Part shown: piece after piece, positions 61,758-64,000 of the stretch
How positions within the stretch are numbered: the first letter of the stretch is position 1
Layout of the letters: every line of letters begins with the position of its first letter
DNA from: Pseudomonas sp. PDM04
GTDB lineage: Bacteria; Pseudomonadota; Gammaproteobacteria; Pseudomonadales; Pseudomonadaceae
Direction of reading: 5' to 3'
Length of the DNA: 64,000 nt
Assembly (NCBI RefSeq): GCF_014851765.1
Contig: NZ_JACVAI010000007.1
Coordinates: 186,001 to 250,000 of the forward strand
Translations under genes and position numbers: made by a program
Notes under the pieces: generated by a model
The model's input: the letters and a program-made list of their open reading frames with translations, nothing else
What the model was told of the DNA's origin: nothing
Databases searched by the model: none

Positions 61758-62684
61758 TCAGGCTTTGTCTGTCAGATTTTTGCCGATCATGCGCACCAGC
61801 ACGATGGCCGCGATGTTGGCAATCACCACCGCGATCAACCCGCCAGCGGAGGCCATGCCGACGTCGAACTGCACCAGCGCCTGGTTGTAGATCAGGTAGG
61901 CGAGGTTGGTCGAGGCATAGCCGGGGCCGCCGTTGGTGGTGGTGAAAATCTCGGCGAACACCGACAGCAGGAAGATGGTCTCGATCATCACCACCACGGC
62001 AATCGGGCGTGCCAGGTGCGGCAGGGTCAGGTGCCAGAAAATCGCGATGGGGCCGGCACCGTCCAGGCGCGCGGCTTCCTTCTGTTCCTGGTCCAGCGAC
62101 TGCATGGCGGTCATCAGGATCAGGATCGCGAAAGGCAGCCATTGCCACGAGACAATGATGATGATCGACAGCAGTGGGTAATGCGCCAGCCAGTCCACCG
62201 GTTGCGCGCCGAACAGCTTCCAGACGTAGGCCAGGATCCCCGACACCGGATGGAAGATCAGGTTTTTCCAGATCAGCGCCCCGACGGTGGGCATGATGAA
62301 AAACGGCGAGATCAGCATCACCCGCACGATGCCGCGACCGAAAAACGCGGAAGCCTCGAGCAGGGCGCTGATCAGCACCCCGAACACCACGCTGATCAGC
62401 AGCACGCTGCCCACCAGCAACAGGGTGTTGGTGGCGCCGGGCATGAACCCGGAGTCGGTCAGGAAATAGGTGAAGTTCTCCAGCCCCACGAATTCGTTTT
62501 CGCCGGGGTAGAGCAGGTTGTAACGGATCATCGAAAAGTACAGGGTCATGCCCAGCGGCACGATCATCCACAGCAGCAATAACGCCACCGAGGGGCTGAC
62601 CAGAAACCAGCCGGGATTGGCCAGCCGGCTTTTGCGCACCGGCTGGGGGATGTCCATGTGGGTTTTGGCAGTAGAGGTATTCAT
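61758..62684 (-). CDS. mtlF: Polyol ABC permease
   Basis: 308 residues, six membrane helices after a cytoplasmic N-terminal tail. The EAA loop is E-A-A-R-L-D-G-A-G-P-I-A-I-F-W-H-L-T-L-P-H-L. MalF-like partner of MtlG. Confidence 0.93.
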   Translation of the reverse strand: MNTSTAKTHMDIPQPVRKSRLANPGWFLVSPSVALLLLWMIVPLGMTLYFSMIRYNLLYPGENEFVGLENFTYFLTDSGFMPGATNTLLLVGSVLLISVVFGVLISALLEASAFFGRGIVRVMLISPFFIMPTVGALIWKNLIFHPVSGILAYVWKLFGAQPVDWLAHYPLLSIIIIVSWQWLPFAILILMTAMQSLDQEQKEAARLDGAGPIAIFWHLTLPHLARPIAVVVMIETIFLLSVFAEIFTTTNGGPGYASTNLAYLIYNQALVQFDVGMASAGGLIAVVIANIAAIVLVRMIGKNLTDKA

Positions 62685-62721
62685 GGCGTTTGACCGAGTC
62701 CTGCAGACCTATAGAGAACCC

Positions 62722-62806
62722 TCGTGGAAGCGAGCCTGCTCGCGACAAGGTGTCAGTGGACACCGCCGCAACAGCAAGACCATCGCGAGCAGGCTCGCTC
62801 CCTCAG
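62722..62806. repeat. REP pair inside the mtl operon (mtlE|mtlF)
   Basis: CGTGGAAGCGAGCCTGCTCGCGAC and CATCGCGAGCAGGCTCGCTCCCTC face each other across about 35 bases, in the 135-base gap between mtlE and mtlF. The position copies the REP between malE and malF of E. coli. Confidence 0.82.
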
Positions 62807-62819
62807 GGAAAAGTGCGGG

Positions 62820-64000
62820 TTATTTTGGATACCCGGCACGCTTCATCTCGCGTTCGGTGGTTTGCTGGGCGGCGGCCAGGGCCTGGTCGACCGTGGTCTG
62901 ACCGATCAGCGCCGCCGAGAACAGCTTGCCGACCTGGGTGCCCACCGCCTGGAACTCGGGGATGGTCACCAGTTGAATGCCGATGTACGGCACCGGACGG
63001 GCGCCAGGCTTGCTCGGGTCGGCGGCCTTGAGCGACTCCAGCGTGACCTTGGCGAACGGTGCGGCGTTCATGTAGTCGGCGCTGTAGGTCGAGGCGCGTG
63101 TGCCGGGTGGTACGTTGGCGATGCCATCGGTTTTGGCGACGAGGGCCCCGTACTCCTTGGAAGTGGCCCAGGCGCTGAAGGTTTTCGCCGCGTCCTTGGC
63201 CTTGGAGCTGGTGGGGATCGCCAGCGCCCAGGAATACAGCCAGGCCGAACCTTTGTCGGTGGTTTCGTGGGGGGCGTAGGTAAAGCCGACGTGGTCGCTG
63301 ACCTTGCTCTGGGTCTTGTCGGTGACGAACGAACCGGCGACGCTGGCATCGACCCAGATCGCGCATTTCCCGCTGTTGAACAGCGCCAGGTTTTCGTTGA
63401 AGCCGTTGCTGGAGGCGCCGGGCGGGCCGGCGTTCTTCATGGTGTCGACGTAGAAGTTCAGCGCGTTTTTCCACTCGGGGCCGTTGAATTCAGGCTGCCA
63501 TTTTTCATCGAACCAGCGTGCGCCATAGGCGTTGGCGACGGTGGTGATCAAGGCCATGTTCTCGCCCCAGCCGGCCTTGCCGCGCAGGCAGATGCCGTAC
63601 TGTTCCTTGTCCTTGTGGGTGAGTTTGCCGGCGAACTCCGCGATCTGGGTCCAGGTCGGACGCTCGGGCATGGTCAGGCCGGCTTCCTTGAACAGGTCGG
63701 TGCGGTAATAGGTGATGGAACTTTCGGCGTAGAACGGCAGCGCATACAGCGAGCCCTTGACCGACAGCCCTTCACGCACCGACGGGAACACGTCGTCGAG
63801 TTCGTACGTGGCCGGCAAATCCTTCATCGGCTCCAGCCAACCCTTGGCACCCCACAGTGCCGCTTCGTACATGCCGATGGTCAGCACGTCGAACTGCCCG
63901 CCCTGGGTGGCGATGTCGGTGGTCAGGCGCTGGCGCAGGACGTTTTCTTCCAGCACCACCCAATTGAGCTTGATCTCCGGGTGCTCGGCCTCGAAGGTCT
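62820..64000 (-). CDS. mtlE: Polyol ABC periplasmic binding protein, C-terminal part (runs off right edge)
   Basis: About 393 codons are visible; the N-terminus and signal peptide lie outside. The fold is that of extracellular sugar-binding proteins (family 1): T-F-E-A-E-H-P-E-I-K-L-N-W-V near the visible start, then Y-A-L-P-F-Y-A-E-S-S-I-T-Y-Y-R-T-D-L-F and G-K-C-A-I-W-V-D-A-S-V-A-G. It delivers the polyol to MtlF/MtlG. Confidence 0.9.
   Translation of the reverse strand, partial: TFEAEHPEIKLNWVVLEENVLRQRLTTDIATQGGQFDVLTIGMYEAALWGAKGWLEPMKDLPATYELDDVFPSVREGLSVKGSLYALPFYAESSITYYRTDLFKEAGLTMPERPTWTQIAEFAGKLTHKDKEQYGICLRGKAGWGENMALITTVANAYGARWFDEKWQPEFNGPEWKNALNFYVDTMKNAGPPGASSNGFNENLALFNSGKCAIWVDASVAGSFVTDKTQSKVSDHVGFTYAPHETTDKGSAWLYSWALAIPTSSKAKDAAKTFSAWATSKEYGALVAKTDGIANVPPGTRASTYSADYMNAAPFAKVTLESLKAADPSKPGARPVPYIGIQLVTIPEFQAVGTQVGKLFSAALIGQTTVDQALAAAQQTTEREMKRAGYPK

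Overview
The window is a stretch of a Pseudomonas chromosome, most likely from the P. fluorescens group. Four things point there: a complete fapABCDEF functional-amyloid operon, a mannitol operon in the mtlEFGKDYZ order, lipid A and LPS modification genes (lpxO, cptA), and many copies of a GAGCGAGCCTGCTCGCGA-type REP sequence between genes. There are also Pseudomonas-typical small families (DUF1652, DUF2790, OprD porin). Genes are dense, GC-rich and show no integrase, transposase, tRNA, rRNA or CRISPR array.

Layout. 1-5.2 kb: the start of a FecR-like anti-sigma regulator and a 1593-residue dermonecrotic-toxin-like protein with a C-terminal zinc-protease signature. 5.4-13.1 kb: metabolic and housekeeping genes (dpkA, DUF883 protein, LysR-nitrilase divergent pair, LEA-like lipoprotein, acetyltransferase, xanthine/uracil permease, aldo/keto reductase). 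13.2-17.7 kb: zapE-type ATPase, DinB-like protein, phosphoethanolamine transferase cptA and a 59-residue coiled-coil protein. 18-21.3 kb: translationally coupled gnd-zwf-HAD phosphatase. 21.3-24.8 kb: nhaB, a delta-60 repeat protein and a small conserved protein. 25.1-31.9 kb: a sigma-54 activator facing the fap operon, which has a GG-N10-GC promoter candidate in front of fapA. 32-45.1 kb: nadR-like kinase and pnuC, a chemoreceptor, uppP, a low-GC M35-like metalloprotease gene, mmcQ/lysR/azoR, a hydrolase, an MFS carrier, ybiT and lpxO. 45.3-51.7 kb: Ku, a sugar dehydrogenase, and a divergent GNAT/C39-protease and RimK-like ATP-grasp pair with a CorA-family gene. 51.8-55.5 kb: a short threonine dehydratase behind a probable Ile-responsive attenuator, two small genes and an OprD porin. 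55.6-64 kb: the mannitol uptake and catabolism operon, running off the right edge inside mtlE.

How the parts work together. The mtl genes import a polyol by an ABC transporter, oxidise it with MtlD, and phosphorylate the resulting ketose (MtlZ/MtlY). Gnd and Zwf handle hexose-phosphate oxidation. Fap builds extracellular amyloid and is probably switched on by the adjacent sigma-54 activator. The most unusual items are the ACT-less IlvA with an isoleucine attenuator whose leader peptide may be leaderless, the GNAT-C39/ATP-grasp/CorA neighbourhood, and two M35-like metalloprotease domains sharing one HExxH-x6-D...NAD signature.
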